A DNA stretch of 64,000 bases from Fagopyrum homotropicum (lineage: Eukaryota > Streptophyta > Magnoliopsida > Caryophyllales > Polygonaceae), in the NCBI GenBank assembly GCA_033239125.1, contig BSWB01000008.1, positions 8,462,001-8,526,000 of the forward strand, given 5' to 3'. Under the pieces are notes generated by a model. It made no database searches and had not been told where the DNA came from. It saw only the letters and a program-made list of their open reading frames with translations. Positions 44,401-55,311 of the stretch are shown here, piece by piece; position 1 is the stretch's first letter; the number at the start of each line of letters is the position of its first letter. The position numbers and the translations under genes were made by a program.

Positions 44401-45070
44401 TTCCGAAACTGTGAAAAGTTTTTTATACATTCACAATGCGTGACCGTGACGGTTACGCATTGCGAATGCGATTTAGTTTCGATAAATCTATAACCTAATA
44501 AAACGTTAGTAATGAGTAAAAAGTTAATGAATGATTAACATGGTTCTATGATGGCTTAACATATGACTATACACTTTGACAAGTTAGGTACCTGTCCGAA
44601 AATGAAGCGACAATTATAGTTTAGGGCACGTAATTGCATAAAAATTCCCAGCCCTCCTAATTTGAATAATAATAAAAAAGAAAAAGAAAAAGAAATCCCC
44701 AACGCCAACGCCAACAATAAATAAATAAATAATATCACAATTCCATTTGCAATTGCAGGTGCTCACTCTCCCCCTCTCTTTCGTTTTCTGCAAATTCCCA
44801 AAACCTCAACGAGGAGAAGAAATGCCCGCTTACATCGGATTCAATTTCCACCAACCCTTTTCATCTTCCCTGCTCGCCTCTAATCTCTGCAACCTTTATT
44901 AATTCTCCACAATAATTTCTGTTTATTTTCCCTTCCCAAGGGAAACCAAACAATCATCACATAGCCTTACTTCATTAGACATCAATCCATAGCCAGAAAC
45001 CCTACAATTAGTCTCTAGCCTCATGAATTGATTGCTTCATCATAACACTGCCTGCATCAATTCAACATTA
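44401..45070 (+). promoter_or_regulatory. Upstream region and 5' UTR of the ABHD17-like gene
   Basis: It begins with the end of the second FAR1 MULE (CATTCACAATGCGTGACCG stems near 44430). A CT-rich stretch (44764-44786) is typical of plant transcription starts. The likely 5' UTR has a short upstream ATG at 45032 in frame with the main one. No TATA box is certain. Confidence 0.4.
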
Positions 45071-48000
45071 ATGGGAAATGTAACGTCCAATGTGGCCGCC
45101 AAATTCGCATTCTTCCCACCGGAGCCACCCACCTACGAAGTCTTCAGAGACCAAGGAGAAGAAGCGCATCTCGTACTTTCCGGCTTAACCGCCGATAAGA
45201 ACGTCGACGTTCACCAGCTCGAAACCAAGGCCGGTAACAAAGTCGTCGCCACCTTCTGGAAGCATCCTTTCGCTAGGTTTACCTTGCTCTATTCCCATGG
45301 CAACGCTGCAGATTTAGGGCAGATGCACGAGCTCTTCATCGAGCTCCGTGCTCATCTCCGTGTCAATATTATGAGGTTAATTTCAATTTCTTCAATTTCA
45401 CTCTGCCTTTGACGTTTCAAACCTCCATTTTCTTCTTCCCTGGCTGCATATATTTCGGCTTTGTTGTTTATCTTAATTATTAACTAATTATAATATAATC
45501 AGCCGGCGGTTTTGGTGCTCCACTCTTTACCCCCAACATATTCCTTTAAGATGCTCTTCACAAAAATTACCCGGAATGTTCTGACTTGTCAGGTCAAATG
45601 TTCAACCTTTTTCACTTTCATTGACCGGGAAGAAAACAAAAGTGTTTTCTTTATCCTTTTTTTTTTTTAATTATTTTAGTGGATTATCTTATCTTGATTG
45701 TATTTCTATATTTTTATTGTGGTTCCTGGTGTTGTTTCTTTACTTGTTATTGTTGATTTTTGTTCTTTTCCCAATTTCAATAAGATTCTTGGGAAATGAT
45801 TTGAGTTTTAATATGAAGAAAATCAAGAGTTCTGATCAGCGGATTCTGCCTATGATGAGTTATATAGGAATAACATAAGGGATCGTTTGGAATATAAACG
45901 GAAAGATAACGGTTAAGCATAAACAATGAAAATGGAAATACTTATCCTAGAAAACCCTTAAATACTTCATTATAAATCATAATAGCTAGGTTTGGTAAGA
46001 AACTGTTTGCCGCTCCTTTATGGTTTCCTAGTTTGTTTTCTAACCGGAAATCCTCTCTTACCCGTTCCAATTATCTAAGTTTGAAAAGCTAGCTGCAAGG
46101 TTCATCCATTTTTGGTCTCCAATGTCTATTGTATCAGCTCCAACAACTTTGTATTAAGATTTTGATCCTTGGTTGAAGAAATTGGCACATTATGCATCCA
46201 TTTCTGTGTGTTTTCTAATAATCTTAGCTAGCAAGCTGTAGACTTCATTGTTTTTGCTAGTGCTAAATACTTGATTCTAATGAGCACTGATTTGTTACAT
46301 TGCAGCTATGACTATTCAGGATATGGAGCTTCAACTGGTAAGGTAAGACAATCATAAGATTTAACCAAGATGAGTAAATCTCATTCATAATTCAACTTTG
46401 AATGTTTTGAAAAAGTATTTCAACTGTTCATAATCAGAACAAAGACCAGTTTTCACAATCCTATTCTCCTTCTCTGATTTGCCTTCTTTTTTTACCTGAC
46501 CTGATAGCCAACAGAGCTCAACACATACTATGACATAGAAGCAGTTTACAACTGTTTGAAGAGTGAGTATGGGCTGAAGCAAGAGGAAATAATCTTATAC
46601 GGTCAATCTGTCGGAAGCGGGCCTACCTTACACTTGGCTTCACGCCTACAGAAGTTGAGAGCAGTTGTTCTTCACAGTGCAATCCTTTCTGGCATACGGG
46701 TCTTATATCCTGTCAAGTTAACTTTCTGGTTTGATATTTTCAAAGTATGTTTCTTCTGTCAAGTACTCATAAAAGCTATGGTCTTTCTTCACTGTCTTAT
46801 TATAGCACAAGCTCTTACCATGTTGTGTATTTTGCAGAACATAGACAAAATTCGTCATGTCAGCTGCCCAATTCTTGTTATTCACGTGAGTTATTATTTT
46901 CCTTTTAATTTCCATAGTTTATCTTGTTATGGATGCGCGACTTCATGTCAATAAGGGTCCCTAACTCCTTACAAAAAGTGGGGATTGTACTCTTTGGCAT
47001 TTGTGACATCTTTGAGTTGGCATTACAAAGAAGTTGCTTGTTCTATGATGATTTATGTTGGGCAAATTATTGTAAATTTACCACTTCTATCTTCACTTAA
47101 TCTGAATAGACTGTCGAACTCTTTGGAGTACTTGAGGTGAAATAGAGTTCAGATTCATTTGTAGGCTGTAGCTACAAGGTGAAAACATTAATTGGACAAT
47201 TAGTTCTAACTTCTAAGGTAAATTACCCTTCAAGAATCAACAAATACTTGTGTTTGAGATAACCTCTGAAGTTTTTTTTAGCTCTACAAGCTCAAAATGA
47301 GTGGCATAGTTAGGCGTTGCTTGGATGATTAGTTCTAACTTCTATGGTTTTGCTGGAAGGTTTGGGTGTGGTTTAAGCTGTTCCAGATTTGGTAGAACCT
47401 TTTAGTGAAATGCTGATGCATTATACATATGGGTAAAAGAATTAGGGAAATTCCGGATGGTGCCCCTGTAGTTTGGGGTTTTCCGGATTTTGCCCAAAGG
47501 TTTTTTTTAGTTCGGATGGTGCCCTTATGTTTTAATATTTTCCGAATAATGCCTAACTCCATTTAAATTGTAAAGGATGTCAACTTACATACTTTTTGAA
47601 AAAAAATGTATGTGCAAAATGTTTAGCCACTTTTATCTTTTTTTAAAAAAAGAAGTTTTTCTCATTTAAAAAATTTATTTTAGTTGACATCCTTTACAAT
47701 TTAAACGGAATTGGGTATTTTGCGAAAAATATTAAAACACAAGGGCACCATCCAAACTAAAAAATCCTCTGTGCAAAATCCGGAAAACCCCAAATCACAG
47801 GGGCACCATGAGGAATTTCCCAAGAATTATTTATATTTGGCTTGCCCTTGAGAGGGCAAAGCCTTCCTACACAGGGCACAAATGAAATAACATGCTATAA
47901 GCAGTGAAGATCTCGTATATTATTCTTTTCTTTATGTAAATAAATCCTGGACATATGTGTATTTGAATGTATGTTGAGTGCTGTAGAGTTTGTTACTTAT

Positions 48001-48276
48001 GATCTCTTGTATATACAGGGAACGAATGATGAGATAGTTGACTGGTCACACGGGAAACGCTTATGGGAGCTGTCCAAGGAGAAATACGAACCGTTGTGGG
48101 TTAAAGGCGGAGGACACTGCAACCTGGAAACCTACCCAGAGTACATCAAGCATTTAAGGAAGTTCATGAACGCGATGGAGAAGAGAGCTCTAACGAAACC
48201 ATCCAAGAGTCTAAGCCAAGACCCGAGTATAACAGAAGGCAAGCACAATAGATGCTTAAGATTTGGCAAGAGATAG
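45071..48276 (+). CDS. ABHD17-like alpha/beta hydrolase (serine hydrolase)
   Basis: Five exons: 45071-45375, 46306-46342, 46508-46744, 46838-46885, 48019-48276. All are GT-AG and in phase, giving 294 residues. The nucleophile motif LYGQSVGSG has S148. D213 (GTNDEIVDW) and H242 (GGGHCNLE) complete the triad. LYSHGNAADLGQM forms the oxyanion region, and YDYSGYGASTGK is the family signature. Animal ABHD17 proteins remove palmitate from membrane proteins. The plant substrates are unknown. The chosen ATG gives MGNVTS, a good N-myristoylation signal, which an in-frame ATG at 45032 would abolish. The family core ends about residue 262. The remaining Lys/Ser-rich tail varies between members. Confidence 0.92.
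47445..47821. mobile_element. 377-bp MITE with long inverted repeats in intron 4
   Basis: An exact 8-bp duplication AAGAATTA lies at 47437-47444 and 47822-47829. About 145 bp at each end are inverted copies (GGGAAATTCCGGATGGTGCC against GGGAAATTCCTCATGGTGCC), so the whole element folds into one hairpin. Eight bases suggest hAT or a MULE with a lost base. It lies in the largest intron of the hydrolase gene and leaves the splice sites free. Confidence 0.9.
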
Positions 48277-48770
48277 CAAGCAAAGGCTGTGATGCTAGTA
48301 GAGGGTGGCAAAGAGTTTCTTTCGAAAAGGCTTCAAGGACGTCTGTACATGTCCTGGAAACCGGGATTTATGAGCCGATCATGTGGTATGTTTTTGAGAC
48401 TTGTTAGAGGATCATGGTTAATGTTATGTTCTTGTTCGGAACCATGGCAACAGGCGGTTTCTGATGTCGACAGTGAAGTCTGCTAAAATGTCTTCATCTG
48501 CATTTCAATGTAGATCGCTGCTGGGCTATGGGTCCCCTTTCTTCAGCGTTTGGAGAGTCCTTGATTTCGAGATGTTACGATGTTCTTGTTACCTCGTCGA
48601 CTAATTAGTTGAGGCTGATTCATTGATGAAGCTAGATGCTCTCAAATGTCATTGCTAGGATTTTGGAGTTTGCACTTAGCTCTGCAACATGGAATTGATG
48701 TATTGTTACTTTGTTTGTGAGGCTTGAGAGTTTGTGACTCTTAACTAATGCAAGCTAACCTTAACATGTT
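48277..48770 (+). other. 3' UTR and downstream of the ABHD17-like gene
   Basis: Non-coding sequence of ordinary composition. T/G-rich stretches near 48700 may mark the 3' end. The frame at 48289-48486 has no recognisable motif. Confidence 0.4.
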
Positions 48771-49119
48771 ATCCACTTTGGTTCCAAAACGGCCGTTCGA
48801 GGAGCCGGCGGTTCGGTTCTGAGTCTTGAGAACTGGCGGTTCGGTTCCCTTTAAAAAAAATTGATGTTTTTGGGCTTGGGTCGGTTAGCCTAGGCCTAGT
48901 TTTGAAGGGTTTTAGGCCTTAGGGGATGGTGTTCATAATTTTAAAATAATTTAAAACTATAAATTAATAAATAACTATTTTAAAATATAAGTTTATACTT
49001 AATATAGTTTTTATTACAAAATACTAGTTATTACTATCATAAATTTTTTTAAAACCGAATAGTCTAGTTTAAAATAAAAAATGATGCTAAATGTACTTGG
49101 AGCAACATAGTGCATCCGT
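48771..49119. repeat. hAT-like subterminal remnant (GGCGGTTCGGTT repeats)
   Basis: GCCGGCGGTTCGGTTC and ACTGGCGGTTCGGTTCC occur close together (48812-48851), followed by a GGCTTGGGTCGG stretch and AT-rich sequence. The composition matches the ends of hAT MITEs. The other end was not found. Confidence 0.4.
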
Positions 49120-49900
49120 CCATCTATGCATAAGCGACACAAGATACATTACCTAATTTCCTATACATGTCAGCTTGTACATCTGAACCCAAAAAAAATG
49201 TCCCGGTTTTTATGTGATTTCGTACAACATCAAGAAAATGATTATTCACCCGTTTTGTAATTTTTTTCAAAAAGAGAGTCGAAGGGATCAATAAAATTAG
49301 ATAACAACTAGTGATGAGCTCTTGAAAAACGTTGACACGTCTCATATGTGTCTTGTGCTCATCTAGCAAGTTAAGTATGATTTCTCCCTCTTAGATTTGT
49401 TTTTTTAATGTCATAGTCACTCATATCAATCATATCCTTGAACATAGCCACCAAAACTCTCATGACTTGATGTACCAGTCGCCGTATCCCGTCCATTTGT
49501 AGCCCTAATATCATAGCGACGTCATAAGCGTGATTTTGATTTCACCCCAAGGAAAGTAAAAGTTGTTGGTTTTTGGATATCAACGCTCCACAAAGGCGGA
49601 TACTAGACGATAATCGATGCCCTTGAAGTCAAGATCGTGCAAGATGACGAGTCCACTACAATAAGCATATCATAACAATGTCCTTGGCTTATTCGGATGA
49701 AGATCGACAACCTTGGACCACCGACCAACTATCAGAAGATTTTGATGGACTCGCAATACGTCCCTCTCATATTTTGATGGCCACAAGAGTGTCAAATTGT
49801 TTTATAGTGTTGGAAATCAAAGGCCTGGAACCTCCAACTCTTCCTTTGGAACCTCGAACCCCCTGAATCATGACCTTGACCTCCCAAATGTCCTCCTTTG
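49120..49900 (-). pseudogene. Plant mobile domain (PMD) protein remnant
   Basis: On the minus strand at about 49640-49480, broken frames encode LDFKGIDYRLVSAFVER, then YPKTNNFYFPWGEIKITL. Further on come DVAMILGLQMDG and VHQVMRVLVAMF. These match the order of conserved parts of the aminotransferase-like plant mobile domain (ERW.P.T..F..PWGE.TITL.DV..LLGL..DG). Several stops and frameshifts break it. PMD genes often travel in MULEs, but no ends were found here. The 81-residue frame at 49369-49124 may be its downstream part. Confidence 0.5.
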
Positions 49901-51961
49901 GAACCTCATCCTCCTCCCCATTAACCTCCTCCTCCAACACTCCCTCCTCGGGACCACTAGATCTGCGTGAACCTCCTTACCATGCACCCGAGGCTCATTA
50001 ACCATCTCATTCATAAGTATCTAAGGTTCATCTCCATTAGCCCCTAACATCGACATATCAGTCGCAAAGAGGAGACGAACAACCCAATCATGCCCGACAT
50101 AGTCACATGTCTACTCAAGATGTTTTTACCTCTCTATATACAATACAATGATGACAAATTTGTTAAGTTAAACTAAAATTCGTCGAGGTTATACACAACA
50201 AACACAATTCCAGTTATGATAAAAAAAAGAACAAACAAATTTCTTTTAGTTTACAACCATGTCATTGCAATGATACATAAACTTCAAATATAATGCTCAA
50301 AGAACGGGATATTAACAAAGCTCAAAAACAGTCCAAACAACTAACAAACACAAGTTCCTGCATGTATAAATTTATATAATCCATTACAATCAAAATCTTA
50401 GTTTATATATATATACATATATCTCTCATGAATTTCTTCAAGCATATGGTGTGCACAACACTTCAAACAAAGGACATTTCAAATTAAAAAAAACAACTAA
50501 TCATCAAATACAAACAAAGGACATTTTGTAACAGGACAATAAGCAAAATCAAATAAAGAACTTTTGAGATTTCGGTTCGAACAAACAAAAATCAGAAAGT
50601 AAACACAAACTCAAACAAAAACACAAATAGTACCATACTTTGAGATTTCAGTTTTGATTCAGAAGCATACTTTTTGGCGTTTTCCTTCTCCTATCATTGC
50701 CGGATTTTTTTTTTCGGACTCAAAAGCAATGCAAGAAGTTGATACCGATATTTTGATTCAAACCAAAATCGCTGATTTAGGGTTTCGAATTGGGATTTTA
50801 ATTTGGATTGTAATGTATGGTTTTAGTTTTGAGTTATTTTAGAAAAAAAACTGAATCTTTGGTAGGTTTAAGCGTAGCTATTTAGCTACACCGCTTCGTA
50901 TTGTGGTGTTGAATCCAATTGTGCACCCTATATACGTAGTTATAAATCTGATGTGAAAAACAAAACTACGTGCGCAAATTATGCCGTACTATTGTTTAAT
51001 TAAAGATTTTCATAGTATGTCTAGAAAACATGTGTTAAATCATGAATAGAAGGTGTGTTACATTCCTAGATTTTTGAAATCCAATATGCCTTATAGGTGT
51101 TTTTTTTTTTTGACAAACCTTAAAGACGCTAATTAATAACACAACGAGTTCAACATCTTAGTTTGACAAAAACTCTTTCTAGGACCTTTAAAAAAAATAA
51201 AAACACTAATACTAAATTTTATTCATAGAAATATCTCAAAGTCAATGTAACAAATGCAATATGTTTGATAAACTTAAATGTACACCAACAATTTGAACCC
51301 TTGACTCTACTTGTGTTGACTCATGATCTTAATCCTACAACTTCTTAGTCCACACAAAGGTTCAAAACCAATGGGAGATGATCGAAAACTAATAATCTTA
51401 GTCTCATCCTATTATTCTTAATCCTAAGCTTATCAATGTTCATGATATGATTCATAAAACCTCCATAATCTATCCAAAACACGTAAGAATCACACATGAA
51501 GGGGAGTAGGCATCCATTTTTGCAAATATAAGCAAAAAGTACTTGTAACGTAACGATGTTTATTCTAATGCAAAATGAACGCAAGTTATAGGTATATGCA
51601 TGTCCTAAATTAACTAATGTGCATGCTTTAAATACACCCCATACTTGAACATTACTTGTTCCCAAGTAAGATCCATCAACTCTCCATATGAAGGACCACT
51701 ATCATACATCAACAAGGAAGATATAACTATCCATACAACTACCTCAAAACATATCATAACACATATCATAGTCATGAAACAAGTCGAATTATATTATTTT
51801 AAGCATAATTTATTTATTTTTTTTATCTTGCTAGAGTGTAAAAGATTATTTGAGTCAAAAAAGAAATTTGGTATATATATCTGGAAAAAAAAACCTTTAA
51901 TTCAAGCTCTCTCTTTTTACCCTAAAAGCGAATTACAGGTTAGGGCGGTGGAAGAGAGTGG
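49901..51961. other. AT-rich intergenic, nothing recognised
   Basis: No coding similarity or repeat structure is identified. A-rich strings and a short TA run near 50410 are the only notable points. Confidence 0.35.
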
Positions 51962-52286
51962 ATGTCGGAGGCAAGCCCGCTGGTGGCTGGCGTTGTGGTG
52001 GTGGTTGCAGCCACACATACCCAAGAAGATGTCATCATGGGGGATCAACCGGAACAACGGTCCAATCAAGGTGTCCCGAATGATGCTTCTGTACTAGAAG
52101 TGGAGGCGAGTGGCTCTAAGGAGCATCAAGCCGATAATGTTATTACAGTTGCAACCGGATTTGAGACTGAACCAAACCAAACCAAAGCTTTCATTGTAGA
52201 GGGTTCCGACAAGTTTGTTGTGGGTGCTGCAAGTGTTACTATGTTGCCGGTACAAACAGGCTTGGTGAGGGATCAGGGACTGAAGG
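51962..52286 (+). pseudogene. Ala/Val-rich frame left of the copia LTR, possibly LINE ORF1
   Basis: The frame starts MSEASPLVAGVVVVVAATHT and continues SNQGVPNDASVLEVEASGS up to VRDQGL, where the copia LTR starts and supplies the last codons and stop. The composition would fit a LINE ORF1 tail, and LINE sequence lies beyond the other LTR. No diagnostic motif is present, so this is tentative. Confidence 0.3.
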
Positions 52287-53487
52287 TGAAAACTCCACCT
52301 TGATTGAAATGATTTACAGGTGTTGATGATGGAAGACTTCACATAAATATAGCAGTTGGATTTCTAACAATGTACTTGATTATATTTCTAGATGTTTGGT
52401 TTGTTTGAATTCGGTGCAGGTTGTATATCTACATATCAAGGGCCTTGAAGTTGGGTTCAAGAACAAGTTCAAAAGGACGAAGATCAAGGGCCTTGAAATC
52501 TAAGGTGCACAGAATAAGGATTTAAATAAATTGAAGATCTTCGTTGAAGATTCTGTAACAAAGAAGATCTCATCAACCAAAGACTTTTTCAACCGAAGGA
52601 AGATCTCAACCGAAGGATAGAGAATCATTTCGAGAAGATTTTCTAAATAACAAAAACGGCAAAAATATATTCTCTCTTATCGAACAAAAGACGAGAAGAT
52701 CACAAAGTAAAAGACTCAGCATTTTCGTAGGGACCGAAGACGTGCAACGTCTACCTTACGATCTTCATGGAAAAGAAGGTTGATCTTCAAACGGTCATAT
52801 CTACAATGGCTAGAAGATCTTTCCATAGAAGATATAAATGAAGATGATGGTCGAAGAAGAAGAGAGACAAGCTTACACCGGAAAACATCTTTGCATCCTC
52901 AAGCAACCTAATCGTCTTCATTCGTTGTTTTTCTTTCTCACATTCACGTAAAAGTGTTATCCCCTTAGAGAGAGAAAACACAAGAGCTCCATTGGTAGAT
53001 CTAAAAAGTGTTATACTAGAGTGTGTTACTCTGCGAAGTAACTAGGCTATTATAGCTAGGTTAAGAGTTGGAGCTAGATCGTAGCATTGGCTACAAGTGA
53101 GAGAAGAAGGGGATTTCTTCTAGTTTGTATATAGGACTCTTTGAAGCCGATAATAGATAGTTAGATCCTACGGTTATACCCTAGTACGGAGAGTAGGCTA
53201 TTTAGAGCCGAACTTCGTAAACATATCCTCTTGTCAATCTTTTCAATTCCGCACCATATAAACTTTACTGTGACTAACTTTGTTTTGTAGGAGCAAGAAG
53301 TCAAGGCCCTTGAAATTGAGTTTCAAAGCCCTTGAAATTAGAGTTTCACTAGTAGCACAAATTGACATCAAGGCCCTTCAAAGGAGTTTCAAGGCCTTGA
53401 GATTTGGTTTGCGAAAAGTTCTCATACACTATTCAACCCCCTTCTAGAGTATTATCTATATTATTTATATCACCTATCGGTTCTTCA
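52287..53487 (+). repeat. Left LTR of the copia element, 1201 bp
   Basis: From TGAAAACTCC to GGTTCTTCA. It contains in its 3' part several CAAGGCCCTTGAAAT-type palindromic strings. It matches the right LTR closely, with few substitutions outside the deletion. Confidence 0.85.
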
Positions 53488-53488
53488 A

Positions 53489-53501
53489 TTGATATCAGAG
53501 C
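53489..53501 (+). other. Primer binding site, initiator-Met tRNA type
   Basis: TTGATATCAGAGC follows the LTR by one base. It differs in one base from the usual copia PBS TGGTATCAGAGC. Confidence 0.75.
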
Positions 53502-53542
53502 TAGACTCACGTTTATTGATTTAACCATCAGTGAGACTAATC

Positions 53543-55303
53543 ATGAATCCTGTAGGTGATGGTGGATTTGTTCAAGGAAGATCCTCATCTCGACCACCAC
53601 TATTATGTGGCAAAAACTTCGCTCATTGGAGATCACTTATGCGTATGTTTCTGATTGACCAGGATATGGAGCTTTGGAGCATTATTCAAGATGGACTAAA
53701 AGTTCCAATGACAACGGTTGAAGGCGTCCAAGTCCCGAAGAAGGAATCAGACTTCACACAAGCTGACCTGGACAGTGTGTCAAAGAATTACAAGGCAATG
53801 AATCTACTTTACTGTGGATTAGATGCTAATGAATTCAACCGCATCTCATCATGCAAAAGTGCAAAAGAAATATGGGACAAGCTTGTTGTCACTTACGAAG
53901 GAACAAGTCAAGTCAAGGAAACAAAGATTAGCATCTTTCTCAGACAATACGAGCTATTCAAGATGAATCCAAATGAACCAATCAAAGAAATGTTCACCAG
54001 ATTCACTAGGATAGTGAACAATCTAATCTCACTTGGAAAGACCTTCACAAATGAAGAAAAAGTAAGAAAGGTACTAAGAAGCTTACATAAAGTCAAGTGG
54101 GGACCAAAGATGACTGCTATTGAAGAAGCTCAAAATCTTACTACTCTTCCTCTTGATGATTTACTTGGAAAACTCATCACACATGAAATGATTCTTGGCG
54201 AAGAAGATGGAGAACTCCCATCCAACTCCAAGAATTTGGCATTAAAATCCAAAAGAAATGAGTTACCTTCTGATGAAGAAAATAGTGATGATGATAATGA
54301 AGAAGATGCTCTCGCCATGATCTCTAAAGGTTTAGCAAGAATTCTCAAGATAAAGAAATAATCTGCAAACCGAGAATTTCCACGAATATCAAAACCCCGA
54401 GGTAAGTTTTCTAACTCTAATAAGAAAACGAAAGTACTGACTTGTTTTGAATGTGGTGAAACAGATCATTTGGTGAAAGATTGTCCACAAAAGAAGAGGA
54501 CCAACTTCAAGAAGAATGATCGAAAGAAGAAAGTCATGGTTGCTTCATGGAGTGATTCAGAATCAACAAATGAATCAAAAGATGAACAAGAACAAGCAAA
54601 CTTGTGTCTTATGGCCGATCATGAAGATAACTCAAATCTTTACATCGACAATATGGTAAGTACAATTTTGTCTCAACCTGAGATTGACCTTAAAGAATTT
54701 CTTAAGGATATTATCTTAAGTGATAAGGAACATAGAATAAGGATAAATTCTTTCAAAGAAAAACTTCATGAACAAGATAAGCAATTGAGTAAAATGTCTC
54801 TAGCGATTGAAAATCTTAACACGGAAAAGGAAGAACTTGATGACAATATCAAGGCCTTGGAATCAGAAAACCTAATTCTCAAGAACAACCTCTCTTCTCT
54901 ACATCGAAACTATATCGATCTAGAGAAAGAGAAAGTTGATCTGACTTTAATGTGTCAAGATCAGAAGGCATCACTCATTAAGTTTACTCGTTCAAAAGCT
55001 AATCTAGAAAGAATGATGGGTGAACAACAATCTTCACTTAACAAAAATGGTATAGGGTATCATAGAAGCTTTCCTTGAAAACCTACCACCACTTTTGTTA
55101 CGGAAAAAGGAAGTATTCATATGCCTACCTGCTTCTATTGTTGTAAAAAGGTTCATGTTAAATCTACATGTCCTTATAGAAAAAATGATCCTTATATCAT
55201 CAGAAACACCTATCATTTATGTTTAAGGAAACGGGTCAAACACATCTGGATTCCTAAAGGTACTATATCACCAAACATGATCGAAGCTGAGTATGAACCA
55301 AAA
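53543..55303 (+). pseudogene. Copia gag with zinc knuckle and coiled coil
   Basis: ATG at 53543 (MNPVGDGG). The upstream GTG at 53531 is not needed. Capsid motifs include FAHWRSLMRMFL, EIWDKLVVTYEG and FTRFTRIVNNL. One TAA at 54359 interrupts the frame. It then continues in the same frame to a CX2CX4HX4C knuckle (CFECGETDHLVKDC), KVMVASWSDSES and NLCLMA. A coiled coil of about 110 residues follows (EELDDNIKALESENLILKNN), then a TGA at 55076. A second Cys cluster reads TCFYCCKKVHVKSTC. The coiled coil and two knuckles are unusual outside SIRE-type elements. Confidence 0.8.
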
Positions 55304-55311
55304 TATGCCAT

